From Ignavibacteria bacterium UBA2373 (GTDB lineage Bacteria; Bacteroidota; Ignavibacteria; Kapaibacteriales; UBA961), in the NCBI GenBank assembly GCA_002344005.1, contig DDTD01000041.1, positions 1 through 54,898 of the forward strand: 54,898 nt of DNA, in the 5' to 3' direction. The notes beneath the pieces were generated by a model that searched no databases, was not told the origin of the DNA, and saw nothing but the letters and a program-made list of their open reading frames with translations. This document shows positions 1 to 8,645 of this stretch, in pieces (positions within the stretch are counted from its first letter, which is position 1; each line of letters starts with the position of its first letter). A program made the position numbers and the translations under genes.

Positions 1-170
1 TCTCGATGCGACTACGAGGGCTCTCGATGCGACTACGAGGGCTCTCGATGCGACTACGAGGGCTCTCGATGCGACTACGAGGGCTCTCGACGCGACTACG
101 AGGGCTCTCGATGCTCATCAATCGGGGTCGTCATCGCATCAATCGGGGTCGTCATCGCATCAATCGGGGT
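1..170. repeat. 21-bp tandem repeat array, two related unit types
   Basis: Five direct copies of a 21-bp unit (tctcgatgcgactacgaggg plus c) fill 1-105, the fifth with one T-to-C change. The array then switches to a second 21-bp unit (catcaatcggggtcgtcatcg), about 2.6 copies from 116 to 170. The first array is cut by the window edge, so its length is unknown. The second unit contains ACCCCGAT on the other strand, the core of the palindromic repeats near 30157 and 31723. The frame encoding MRLRGLS repeats follows only from the 21-bp period and has no support as a gene. Confidence 0.9.
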
Positions 171-180
171 AATTGTCAGA

Positions 181-286
181 ACAGGATGATAGGGATTATA
201 GGATGAACAGGATAGTATTCTCTCATTATTCTCGGAATGAATTGCGCTATGATTATCCTGGCTATCATTTAATCTTCATCATCCTG
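181..286. repeat. Imperfect inverted repeat with GGAT/ATCC arms
   Basis: The left arm, about 181-216, carries ACAGGATGAT, GGATTATAGG and AACAGGAT. The right arm, about 251-286, carries ATCCTG, ATCATTTAATC and TCATCATCCTGT. They pair with roughly ten mismatches over 36 bp, around a 35-base centre. No coding potential is seen. It resembles a dispersed intergenic element, but I see no second copy in this window. Bases 287-460 hold nothing else I recognise. Confidence 0.5.
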
Positions 287-460
287 TGAGGACTGTCATC
301 ATGTCATTAGCGTCTGATTCAATACGCACATCAACCGAGAGTAAGCCACTGATATTCTCATCGTGCAGAAAGCGTGAAATGATTATGTGTAAATCATTCC
401 ATTGAATAAAATAGACAGCAATACTAAAGCGTTCATCAACCATTATCGGACAATCATACT

Positions 461-1561
461 ATGCGAGCATTTCATTTCACACGCTATATACCTCCGCAAC
501 AGAATCAAGGCGGCTTTCAGCAATTGCTTGACCTCTTTCTTCAATTGCTTGTCTATACCTCCGGCGATGCCGGCGAAGCACTTTCGTGGCTCAATGAATT
601 GGACAGGCAATATCGCCTTACCGATGATACGTATGGCATGGGCGATTTTATCGAAGATTTGAAGAAAAACGGCTATATTTCTTCCGACCCTCTTAACAAT
701 GACAGTTTCAAAATAACAGCAAAAAGCGAACAATCCATTCGTCAGCGCTCACTCGAAGAAATCTTCGGCAAATTACGTCGTTCCGGCTATGGTAATCATC
801 GTACCCCTTACTCGGGCAATGGCGATGAACGCACTTCCGACAAACGCCAATATTTGTTTGGAGATTCCCCCGAAAACATTGATATGACCGATTCTTTACG
901 CAATGCACAAATCCACCATGGTATTCATGATTTTATGATGACGGAAAGTGATTTGGAAATTACGGAAACGGAATATAAAACGCAGGCATCCACCGTGCTG
1001 ATGATTGATATTTCCCACTCGATGATTCTCTATGGCGAAGATCGGATAACGCCTGCAAAAAAAACAGCAATGGCTTTGGCGGAACTCATCACCAAACGCT
1101 ACCCTAAAGATACTCTCGACATTGTCGTCTTCGGCGATGATGCATGGCCCATAGAAATTAAGGATTTACCATATTTATCGGTTGGACCGTATCATACCAA
1201 TACCGTTGCGGGGCTTGAATTAGCGATGGATTTACTGAGACGGCGTAAATCGGGCAATAAACAAATTTTTATGATTACAGATGGAAAGCCCACCTGTTTG
1301 AAAGAAGGTGGACAATATTATAAAAATTCTTTCGGTTTGGATAGAAAAATCATTAATCGTACATTGGTATTGGCAAATCAATGCAGACGGTTAAAAATAC
1401 CGATTACGACATTTATGGTGGCGCAAGACCCCTATTTACAAAATTTTGTCCGTCAATTTACCGAAGCAAATAATGGACGGGCTTTTTACAGTTCTTTGGA
1501 AGGTTTGGGCGGCTATATTTTTGAGGATTATATACGTAACCGACGGAAAAATGTGCGATAA
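461..1561 (+). CDS. VWA domain protein (Mg-chelatase ChlD-like)
   Basis: 366 residues with a C-terminal von Willebrand factor A domain from about residue 175. The metal-site motif DISHSM (DxSxS) follows the strand TVLMI, and later VVFGDDAW and FMITDGKPT match the VWA strands and loops, including the conserved TDG. The N-terminal half (GGFQQLLDLFLQLL, then GMGDFIEDLKK) is alpha-helical and of unknown role. VWA proteins of this kind usually act with a MoxR/ChlI-type AAA+ ATPase to remodel a target; no such partner lies in the window, and the upstream 460 bases are non-coding. The start at 461 was kept because the N-terminal region looks conserved in style, although no strong ribosome binding site precedes it. 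Cytoplasmic, with no signal peptide. Confidence 0.8.
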   Translation: MRAFHFTRYIPPQQNQGGFQQLLDLFLQLLVYTSGDAGEALSWLNELDRQYRLTDDTYGMGDFIEDLKKNGYISSDPLNNDSFKITAKSEQSIRQRSLEEIFGKLRRSGYGNHRTPYSGNGDERTSDKRQYLFGDSPENIDMTDSLRNAQIHHGIHDFMMTESDLEITETEYKTQASTVLMIDISHSMILYGEDRITPAKKTAMALAELITKRYPKDTLDIVVFGDDAWPIEIKDLPYLSVGPYHTNTVAGLELAMDLLRRRKSGNKQIFMITDGKPTCLKEGGQYYKNSFGLDRKIINRTLVLANQCRRLKIPITTFMVAQDPYLQNFVRQFTEANNGRAFYSSLEGLGGYIFEDYIRNRRKNVR

Positions 1562-1587
1562 TAACATATTATAGCGCAGAGTGTCAA

Positions 1588-2187
1588 TTACAACAATCCC
1601 CTTCCAGTTTTTTGGAATTTCCCTTCTTTGGTCATTTCTTCAATCACAGAATCCATAATACCATTAATAAAAGCATTGCTGCGATCTGTTGAGTATAATT
1701 TAGCAATTTCCAATGTTTCATTGACTGTTACTTTCACGGGTATTTCGGGAAATGTAATTAATTCGGCGATTGCCATACGCAGTAATATTCTGTCTAAAAT
1801 GGCAATGCGGTCATAGTCCCAATTTTGGGAATATTTTTCCACCAAAGGATCTGCATAGTCACGCACATCGTTTGATGCGATGAGCAATGTCCTCATAAAT
1901 TCAACTTCGTCTTGTTCCCATCGTATGGCGGTATCTGCCTCAAATTCGTCTATTTCTGCGGGTGTCATGAGTTTTTCGGGTTTACCGCGCTCTTCTTCCG
2001 GATCAAATGAAAACTCACGCATAATCACATGAGTGTAAATGCTTCGCCAGTCTATGCCGGAAGTTTCGCATGCCGCAAGGATTTGCAGCACTTTTTCACG
2101 AGCAAGGCGACGATTGCCTTTTACAAAGTCTATTTTTGTTACCGGAAATTCTGCTATCAAAGAAGGAGTTGGTTTGCGTGATGCCAT
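1588..2187 (-). CDS. nusB: Transcription antitermination factor NusB
   Basis: 199 residues. The C-terminal half is clearly NusB: NWDYDRIAILDRILLRMA, then AELITFPEIPVKVTVNE, then STDRSNAFINGIMD. NusB pairs with NusE (ribosomal protein S10) on boxA RNA to prevent premature termination, chiefly in rRNA operons. The protein is about 60 residues longer than E. coli NusB; an acidic insertion around residues 60-90 (DPEEERGKPEKLMTPAEID) accounts for part of this. It converges with the VWA gene, 26 bp away. The lipoprotein gene upstream ends in a terminator, so nusB is probably transcribed from its own promoter near 2217. Confidence 0.93.
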   Translation of the reverse strand: MASRKPTPSLIAEFPVTKIDFVKGNRRLAREKVLQILAACETSGIDWRSIYTHVIMREFSFDPEEERGKPEKLMTPAEIDEFEADTAIRWEQDEVEFMRTLLIASNDVRDYADPLVEKYSQNWDYDRIAILDRILLRMAIAELITFPEIPVKVTVNETLEIAKLYSTDRSNAFINGIMDSVIEEMTKEGKFQKTGRGLL

Positions 2188-2242
2188 TATGATGTCAATT
2201 TACTGTTATACTACAACGAAGTTACGAAAAAAGGAAAAGAAA

Positions 2243-2272
2243 AAAGCACGCTTTGTAAAAAAAGCGTGCTTT
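2243..2272 (-). terminator. Rho-independent terminator of the lipoprotein gene
   Basis: A perfect 12-bp stem (AAAGCACGCTTT pairing with AAAGCGTGCTTT) closes a 6-base loop at 2255-2260. On the minus strand it is followed by a T-rich tract. It lies 20 bases past the lipoprotein stop codon and just upstream of nusB. Confidence 0.85.
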
Positions 2273-2291
2273 ACTTCTCGTGAACGATTGC

Positions 2292-3158
2292 TTATTTGGC
2301 TATATTGTAACGAACAAGTGTGCGCTCTCTGCCTAAGATTTTTTGTACTTGTGAACCTGCAGGAACACCAAAAGCCGGATTTGCATTCCATGATGCTGAA
2401 ACAGAATAAGGTTCTTCTTTATATTTCACAATACCGATATTTTCTGCAAACCAATATCGTGCAATATTATTGACTTTAAAAGGATTGAAGAAACCGGGAG
2501 GTAATGTGAATAGATTATTTACTGTACCGGATAATGTACCATTAATGGAAGTTTCAACGATATATTCTTGGGCTGCAACAGAGGCACCATTGATAGTAAG
2601 CGTTGCTGTGCCGCCTTTTTTTGTATTGATAATCAATTCACCGCTTGCTTTGACAGTTACTGCCAAACCGGGTTGTAATTCTGTTTCTATCAATGTGATA
2701 TTTTTCAAACTATCACTGAATACTGTAAGATTATCTTTGGTAAAATCCACAATACTGCGCCATTCCGCTTGTGATTCCACAAAGTTAGAAACTAAAGGTA
2801 TTTCGATATATTGATCAAAGGTATTGGTGGTTTTTGCCATGATGATTGTATCTGTGCTCAGACCTGCTCGGAATGTTTGCAATGTGTAAGCATCCGCTCT
2901 GCCGGCAATAGTACCGACTGCTGTGATGCTGTCTGTTTCTTGGGCTAATGTTGCGGGGATTCTTTCACCTGTTAAGGTATCGAGAGCCACATCATCATAG
3001 ACCCATGCACTTCCCATGCTGAAGGGAAGATAGTTTTTTGTATTAGTATTGTTACCGCCATTATTGTTTGTGTCCGGTGATGTAGAATCGGAGCTGCACG
3101 AAACAAAGCCAAGCGTAGCCGCTGCTGCCAAACCGACAGCGAATGAACGTAAAGTCAT
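2292..3158 (-). CDS. Hypothetical lipoprotein
   Basis: 288 residues from the ATG at 3158, chosen because AAGGG precedes it and it gives a clean lipoprotein signal peptide; the longer frame from 3212 adds an unlikely leader. The lipobox is GFVSC with Cys21, followed by a low-complexity Ser/Asn/Thr tether to about residue 40. The mature part begins YLPFSMGSAWVYDD, a phrase seen at the start of many FCB lipoproteins of unknown function, then a beta-rich domain. Lipid-anchored, probably in the outer membrane or periplasm. No enzyme motif is visible and function is unknown. It is followed by its own terminator. Confidence 0.75.
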   Translation of the reverse strand: MTLRSFAVGLAAAATLGFVSCSSDSTSPDTNNNGGNNTNTKNYLPFSMGSAWVYDDVALDTLTGERIPATLAQETDSITAVGTIAGRADAYTLQTFRAGLSTDTIIMAKTTNTFDQYIEIPLVSNFVESQAEWRSIVDFTKDNLTVFSDSLKNITLIETELQPGLAVTVKASGELIINTKKGGTATLTINGASVAAQEYIVETSINGTLSGTVNNLFTLPPGFFNPFKVNNIARYWFAENIGIVKYKEEPYSVSASWNANPAFGVPAGSQVQKILGRERTLVRYNIAK

Positions 3159-3261
3159 AAATGTACCCTTGTAATTAGATAAAAAAAGAAGCAAGAACCG
3201 AAGTATTAACACATGAACAGCAATTACGTTTCGGTAACGGAACTATTGCTACAAATAAAAA

Positions 3262-3283
3262 AGCCCTTACATTCATAAGGGCT
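3262..3283 (-). terminator. Terminator of tRNA-Ser
   Basis: An 8-bp stem (AGCCCTTA with TAAGGGCT) around a 6-base loop is followed on the minus strand by TTTTTTATTTG. It starts 10 bases after the tRNA 3' end. Confidence 0.8.
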
Positions 3284-3292
3284 GCCATTTGA

Positions 3293-3377
3293 TGGCGGAG
3301 GGCGAGGGACTCGAACCCCCACAGGATCACTCCCGGCGGTTTTCAAGACCGCTGCAATACCATTATGCGAGCCCTCC
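3293..3377 (-). tRNA. tRNA-Ser (anticodon UGA)
   Basis: 85 nt on the minus strand. The acceptor arms GGAGGGC and GCCCTCC pair fully, followed by discriminator G and an encoded CCA. The anticodon stem GCGGT/ACCGC holds the loop CTTGAAA, anticodon TGA at 3343-3345, reading UCA serine codons. The extra arm CGGGA-gtga-TCCTG gives the class II long variable stem expected of tRNA-Ser, and the T arm has loop TTCGAGT. A terminator follows directly. Confidence 0.96.
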
Positions 3378-3696
3378 ATTTTGGAAACGCATAACTTTCG
3401 TGAACGCAAAAATGCACAAATTTTGTGAAAAACCATATCTCTCGGAAAAAAATTTCTCTTGCATTGTCCTAAGAATCAGACGATTACAAATCAACAACTC
3501 TAATCATGACAAACAATTGCAACATTCATGCGGCTTTGGTGTCTTGAACGCTGCAATACTGTTTTATTGTTAAGAATACGAATGTACAATCAGCAATTAT
3601 GCAACTATACTTGGAAAAAAGGGCACATATAATTCAGAATACGTGAAACAAATCAGAAAAGCAGCAATCACTACACACAAACAGACACAGGGGACT

Positions 3697-4272
3697 ATGA
3701 ATTTCGTACCGCAACATCATACAGACATAGAACTGTACAAGGCACTTGAAACGGTGCATCGTGAGCAGGCATTTGCAGAATTGCACCGTCGTTACGGCAC
3801 GCGAATTTATTTGTATTGCCGACGCATACTCGGTGACGGTGTTCTTGCCGATGATATGTTTCAAGAAACCTTTATGAGTGTTTTGAAATCAGCAGAAAAA
3901 CTTACCATAGTTGAAAATTTTCCTGCTTATATTCACAAAATTGCCCGTAATCACTGCCTGCGTGCCAAAGAACGAAGACAGCAACCGGTTGAATTTGATG
4001 AAGAAAGCATGGGTATGTTTGATAAATCTTTAGAACAAAAAGAATTATCGCAAATGATTTCTATGGCTATAGAATTATTGCCTGAACATCACCGTGAAGC
4101 ATTTGTCTTGCAGATGTATGATGATTTAAGCTATGAGGAAATAGGCGAAGTTCTCGAAGTGCCTGTGACGACAGTGCGAAATTGGGTCGTGAGAGCAAAG
4201 AAAAAATTACGGACAATTTTGTCACCTTATATGGATAAAGTCAGGGATACTAATCCGGATAAATCATACTAA
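3697..4272 (+). CDS. ECF-family RNA polymerase sigma factor
   Basis: 192 residues from the ATG at 3697, preferred over an upstream GTG at 3643 because AGGGG precedes it. Region 2 is visible as AFAELHRRYGTRIYLYCRRI, then DDMFQETFM. Region 4 is IELLPEHHREAFVLQMYDD, then LSYEEIGEVLEVPVTTVRNW, the helix-turn-helix that reads the -35 element. There is no sigma 1.1 or region 3, as usual for extracytoplasmic-function factors. The next gene, 36 bp downstream, has an anti-sigma-like N-terminus and a membrane span, so the sigma factor is probably held inactive at the membrane until an envelope signal releases it. Targets are not known from this sequence. Confidence 0.92.
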   Translation: MNFVPQHHTDIELYKALETVHREQAFAELHRRYGTRIYLYCRRILGDGVLADDMFQETFMSVLKSAEKLTIVENFPAYIHKIARNHCLRAKERRQQPVEFDEESMGMFDKSLEQKELSQMISMAIELLPEHHREAFVLQMYDDLSYEEIGEVLEVPVTTVRNWVVRAKKKLRTILSPYMDKVRDTNPDKSY

Positions 4273-4308
4273 TTATTATGTACAAACAACAAAAAGAAAC
4301 ATATATCA

Positions 4309-5598
4309 ATGAATGATCATAATGACATCCCTATGAATGGCTCTGATTTGCTGTATTTATTTCTCGACGGAGAAGCCGATGCAGCGGAAAAAGAAGCACT
4401 CTTCAAAGCAATGGCATCTGACCATGAATTGCAAGCCGAATTTGAAGATGCTATAACTATGCGTCATGCCATTCATCAGGAAAGAGCGAATACAACAGTT
4501 CCGTCCACACTTACAGCCGATCTTTTTACCAAAGCCGGCTTTGCAGTGCCAACAGCCGCTGCCGGTTATGCTGCCGCACATTCTTTGTCGGAATCTGCCG
4601 CCGGAACATGGGCAGCCAAACTTCTTTCAAGCACATTTCTTCCTTGGATTACAGCCGGTATTACCGCTGTGGGGGCTTTGCTTTTATGGAATACAGCCGC
4701 AGAACATAATCGCCTCAATACAGTACAGGTAGTTACTCCGGCACAAACAACACAACAAGTATCCGAGTCTGATCAATCGCTTGTGCGGCGGATTGAGCTT
4801 TTAGAGCGCAGCAAAGAACAATACCTTGCTCAGATGAATAGCCAAACAATAGCGGCAACACCGAAAAATGTCTATATTCCCTATGTTCCTAAAGGATATG
4901 CTTTAATACCGGAACAGGATATTCAATCAATGCAAAAACAATTGACTTCTTTGACAGCAGCCACTGAAAATTTAGCAGCTGTTCGAGACAGAAATTCTAT
5001 GATGGCAATACCTGAGATTACAACAACATCAACATCATTTGAACAACAACCCTCATTTTCTTCGAATGATGCACCGCGTTTTGCGATGCCACAAGAATCT
5101 CCAATTACTTTTGAAGATAAAAGTGATAAATTCACATTTAATTTACGAGCAATAAACGGATTGCAATTATTCCCAAATCGTTTTGCATCGGCACCGGATA
5201 TACTTTTTAACAATGTTGCTCTGACGGCTTTATATGAAATAGATAATAATCATGCTTTTGGTCTTGATTTAGGGCAAGAAACATTTCCCATCTTTGATGT
5301 ACAATCCGCTTCGACATTAGAGCAGCGTTATTCATTAGTATGGGGAGGTATATCGTATCGTTATCGCATGAATCCGATAAGCGGTTTATTGGATATTCAA
5401 CCTTATGCACAAATTGTTGCCGGCGGCACCAAATACGGCCCTATCTCGCGTGGTTTGATTGGTTTATCATGGCAACCGCATAATCGCTTTTCTGTGTCCT
5501 TTGGTCTTGAAGCAAGTGCCATGATGTATAATTATCAAAACAAATGGTTCGGTGCCCAAAAACTTGGCTTATCGTATGGTGTAAATATTCATTTGTAA
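4309..5598 (+). CDS. Anti-sigma-like membrane protein with barrel-like C-terminus
   Basis: 429 residues. The N-terminus (SDLLYLFLDGEADAAEKEAL, then MASDHELQAEFEDA) matches the short helical start of anti-sigma factors that bind ECF sigmas, though the zinc-binding HxxxCxxC is absent. A hydrophobic segment at about 113-131 (FLPWITAGITAVGALLLW) would span the inner membrane. It is followed by a coiled-coil-like stretch (SLVRRIELLERSKEQYL), a long Ser/Thr/Gln-rich linker, and from about residue 275 a region of alternating strands ending in GVNIHL, which resembles an outer-membrane beta-barrel. Gene order with the sigma factor upstream supports the anti-sigma role. The barrel reading is inference from strand pattern only; it could instead be a soluble periplasmic beta domain. 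Confidence 0.7.
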   Translation: MNDHNDIPMNGSDLLYLFLDGEADAAEKEALFKAMASDHELQAEFEDAITMRHAIHQERANTTVPSTLTADLFTKAGFAVPTAAAGYAAAHSLSESAAGTWAAKLLSSTFLPWITAGITAVGALLLWNTAAEHNRLNTVQVVTPAQTTQQVSESDQSLVRRIELLERSKEQYLAQMNSQTIAATPKNVYIPYVPKGYALIPEQDIQSMQKQLTSLTAATENLAAVRDRNSMMAIPEITTTSTSFEQQPSFSSNDAPRFAMPQESPITFEDKSDKFTFNLRAINGLQLFPNRFASAPDILFNNVALTALYEIDNNHAFGLDLGQETFPIFDVQSASTLEQRYSLVWGGISYRYRMNPISGLLDIQPYAQIVAGGTKYGPISRGLIGLSWQPHNRFSVSFGLEASAMMYNYQNKWFGAQKLGLSYGVNIHL

Positions 5599-5613
5599 TT
5601 ACTTAGAATCATT

Positions 5614-6621
5614 ATGAAAAACAATATTCGTACATTGCACTACACTATGTATTCAGCTTTTCTGTGCTTTTTTCTCATGGGAGCAATCGGCTGCCAAGAA
5701 GGAGTGATAAATCCTCAGCCACCTCCACCCGAGCCGGTGAATTTATCCAAAGCAATTAGTAATTTATGGAACCCTGTTTCTGTAAAACTCGGGCAGCAGA
5801 AATTCATGGACTTGTATGATGGGACACGACTTTCATTCTATGAAAACGGTCAATTTATTTTTCATTCACCACTACAAAGTTCTTCCGGTGAATGGACCCT
5901 TAAAGACAGCACTCTTGTCATGGTAGGCAGCGAAACTACTGTGGCAAAGCTTTTGGAATTGTCAACAACAAAATTTCGCTATGTCGTTGAAATGTCCGGC
6001 TCAGAATATATACCCAAAGGAACGATTTTTGAATATGAAAAAGTACCTGACGGCATACTATATAGCGTACAAGGCAATATAGAAAATGATCAGGGATTAT
6101 CACTTCCATCAAAGTTATATGTATCGCTTTTATGGGAAAAAATAGAGTCACCAAATACATTTGTCGTATGGGGACAAGGACAAATTAATACAGAAAATAA
6201 TATGTATTCAATTCGTCTTGACGAATACCCTTCGATTTTAGGTAATTGCTTAAATTTTGAGCCACTGCAATGCAATCTCGGGATAGGTTATTATGGTGCT
6301 GCAAGAATTGTTTTACATAGTGACCCTACATTAAAAGATGGTACCACAATTAATGATATTTCCCTTTGGCTTACAAGTGGCAATTTCTGGGGTGCTATCA
6401 ATGACAGACATATTGTTTTTGTTAGTAATGATGTAAAAGAGTTCCTTTATACTCCGGTTAAATTTCCTGCTCATTTTGATGTAGGATATGATTTAGGAAA
6501 GAAAAAAACAGTTCCGGGAGAACCGGATCGTATTGCTCCATTAAATAATGGCGATCGAAATACACTTCAGGTGAATCAAAATTGGCATAACTTCACCTTT
6601 GCTCAATGGAGACCGCAATAA
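5614..6621 (+). CDS. Hypothetical lipoprotein of the sigma operon
   Basis: 335 residues. A type II signal peptide ends in GAIGC with Cys27, followed by a Pro-rich tether (QPPPPEP). The first part of the mature protein (about 45-150: KLGQQKFMDLYDGTRLSFYE, then SGEWTLKDSTLVMVG) has the up-and-down strands of a lipocalin-like domain, and the remainder is beta-rich. It lies 15 bp after the anti-sigma-like gene and is probably in the same operon, so it may be a sensor or effector of that envelope system. No catalytic motif is seen. Confidence 0.65.
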   Translation: MKNNIRTLHYTMYSAFLCFFLMGAIGCQEGVINPQPPPPEPVNLSKAISNLWNPVSVKLGQQKFMDLYDGTRLSFYENGQFIFHSPLQSSSGEWTLKDSTLVMVGSETTVAKLLELSTTKFRYVVEMSGSEYIPKGTIFEYEKVPDGILYSVQGNIENDQGLSLPSKLYVSLLWEKIESPNTFVVWGQGQINTENNMYSIRLDEYPSILGNCLNFEPLQCNLGIGYYGAARIVLHSDPTLKDGTTINDISLWLTSGNFWGAINDRHIVFVSNDVKEFLYTPVKFPAHFDVGYDLGKKKTVPGEPDRIAPLNNGDRNTLQVNQNWHNFTFAQWRPQ

Positions 6622-6730
6622 TATTTTTTGAATACATATTTTCACACTCCCATATAATGCGAGAAATTTCGGGAGCGCATTATATATGGATATAATATTT
6701 TTTTTTCACACTTTTAATTGTAGTAGTATT

Positions 6731-8494
6731 ATGAAACGTTTTTTTTCGGCTTTATGTTTAGCCACAGGATTATTGACCTCCGCTGAGGCATTTTCACAAA
6801 CCGCAAAGGTACAAGTTATTCACAACTGTGCCGACCCTGCTGCCGCCCAAGTTGATATTTATTTAAATGGACAACCGGTAGCACCACTTGACAATTTTGC
6901 TTTCCGCACTGCTTCAGGATTTGTTGATTTACCTGCCGGTATGCCGATTACTATCGGTGTAGCACCGGGATCGAGTACATCGTATGCCGACACACTCAAA
7001 ACATTTACCTTAACATTAGAATCCGGTAAAACATACGTTGCTATTGCCGGCGGTGTTCTTGACCCATCAAAATTTGCAGCAAATGCGGATCCCAATGCTC
7101 AGCCATTGAGTTTTAATCTGTATCCGATGGAAGGTCAGCAAATGGCAAAAGATATGAACAAAGTAGAATTGCTTGTGTTTCATGGTGCTACCGATGCGCC
7201 GGCTGTAGATGTGATTGTTAATCGCACAGCAGCTCCCGACCCTCTCAAAGGTCTTTCTTTCGGCGAAAATACCGGCTATCTTCCATTAGATCCCGCCGAA
7301 TACATTCTTGGCGTTGCAGCATCAGGTACAACTGAGGCATTAGTAGAATATGAAGCAGATATTACGCAATATAAAGGTGTTGCTGCTGTTGTAGTGGCAA
7401 GCGGTTTTCTTAACCCTGCTGCTAATCAACAAGGCGCAGCATTCGGCTTATTTGTCGTAACACCATTTGGTGGTCCATTCGTACCTTTACCACTTGCAGA
7501 AGATGAACCCAAGACAGCAAAAGTTCAGGTTATTCATAATGCTGCCGATCCTGCTGCCGCAGAGGTTGATATTTACTTAAATGGAGAGGCTGTGGGTGCA
7601 CTCAATAATTTTGCATTCCGTACTGCTTCCCCATTTGTTGACTTACCTGCCGGCACTCCTATCGTTATTGGTGTAGCGCCGGGCACAAGCACTTCATATG
7701 CCGATACACTCACGACATTTACCGTCACTTTAGAAGCGGGTAAGACATACCTTGCAATAGCAAATGGTGTACTTGACCCATCAAAATTTGCAGCAAATGC
7801 AGACCCTAATGCTAAACCAATTGGTTTTAACCTTTATCCTTTTGAAGGACGCACCGTATCATCCAACTCCACAGAAGCTAATGTATTTGTGTATCATGGT
7901 GCTACCGATGCTCCGGCTGTTGATGTATTGGTCAATGGCAACAAATTGCCACCATTATCGAATGTATCATATGGTATGGCAACGGGCTATCTTCCCTTAC
8001 CACCGGCAAATTACAGCTTGGGTGTAGCACCCGCAGGTGGCAGCCCTATCGCAACATTCTCAGCAGACTTGACACAAGCAGCCGGTAAAGCAATGGTTGT
8101 GTTGGCAAGCGGTTTTCTTAATCCTGCTGCGAACCAACAAGGTGCTGCATTCGGTTTATTCGTTGTCTCACCTGATGGCGGTGCTTTTACTCCATTAACC
8201 ACAGGCACAGTCAGTGTGGAAGAAGAAACCATCAGCGGTCAATCCTTTAGTGTTTATCCTAATCCTGTTCAATCAATGTTTGCTTCAACATTTACTCTTG
8301 GACAAGATTCACCGGTGACCATAAAAATTATGGATATACAAGGCAGCACTGTGTTCACACGTAATGCGGGTAACTTCAGCGCCGGTACACATTCATTGAA
8401 CACCAATATTACCGGTTTACCATCAGGTATTTATACTGTTCATATTATTTCCAACAATGGTGTACAATCAGAAAAAATTTCAGTAATTCCTTAA
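6731..8494 (+). CDS. DUF4397 repeat protein with T9SS sorting domain
   Basis: 587 residues from ATG 6731; an in-frame ATG at 6686 would precede the signal peptide (MKRFFSALCLATGLLTSAEA). The mature protein is two copies of a roughly 235-residue block, each with two DUF4397 domains (KVQVIHNCADPAAAQVDIYL and KVQVIHNAADPAAAEVDIYL start the blocks; VFHGATDAPAVDVIVN and VYHGATDAPAVDVLVN start the second domains). The C-terminal 75 residues (SVYPNPVQ onward, ending NGVQSEKISVIP) are a type A T9SS sorting domain, so the protein is exported and anchored on or released from the surface. DUF4397 has no known enzymatic role. It follows the sigma operon by 109 bp and may or may not be controlled by it. 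Confidence 0.88.
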   Translation: MKRFFSALCLATGLLTSAEAFSQTAKVQVIHNCADPAAAQVDIYLNGQPVAPLDNFAFRTASGFVDLPAGMPITIGVAPGSSTSYADTLKTFTLTLESGKTYVAIAGGVLDPSKFAANADPNAQPLSFNLYPMEGQQMAKDMNKVELLVFHGATDAPAVDVIVNRTAAPDPLKGLSFGENTGYLPLDPAEYILGVAASGTTEALVEYEADITQYKGVAAVVVASGFLNPAANQQGAAFGLFVVTPFGGPFVPLPLAEDEPKTAKVQVIHNAADPAAAEVDIYLNGEAVGALNNFAFRTASPFVDLPAGTPIVIGVAPGTSTSYADTLTTFTVTLEAGKTYLAIANGVLDPSKFAANADPNAKPIGFNLYPFEGRTVSSNSTEANVFVYHGATDAPAVDVLVNGNKLPPLSNVSYGMATGYLPLPPANYSLGVAPAGGSPIATFSADLTQAAGKAMVVLASGFLNPAANQQGAAFGLFVVSPDGGAFTPLTTGTVSVEEETISGQSFSVYPNPVQSMFASTFTLGQDSPVTIKIMDIQGSTVFTRNAGNFSAGTHSLNTNITGLPSGIYTVHIISNNGVQSEKISVIP

Positions 8495-8568
8495 TAAAAT
8501 TTCATCACCATAAATCACACTTCAGTCACCACATATCACCACTTACAATACACACTAAATCAGGGGAC

Positions 8569-8601
8569 AAAAAGGAATGCCGGAGCAGGGCATTCCTTTT
8601 T
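8569..8601. terminator. Bidirectional terminator between convergent genes
   Basis: Stem AAAAAGGAATGCC with GGCATTCCTTTTT around a 7-base loop (8582-8588), giving a T run on both strands. It lies between the DUF4397 gene and the convergent glycosidase gene. Confidence 0.85.
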
Positions 8602-8645
8602 TGATTTTATGGCATTATATTCCGAAATTTAGATTTTCTCTTATA

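Noticed and set aside
1..170. CRISPR-like array
   Set aside because: Copies are directly adjacent with no unique spacers, and no cas genes are present.
6..206. Open frame encoding MRLRGLS repeats
   Set aside because: It is created by the 21-bp tandem DNA repeat; there is no start context and it runs into an unrelated repeat.
3224..3573. Short open frames around the tRNA gene
   Set aside because: They overlap tRNA-Ser and its terminator and resemble no protein.
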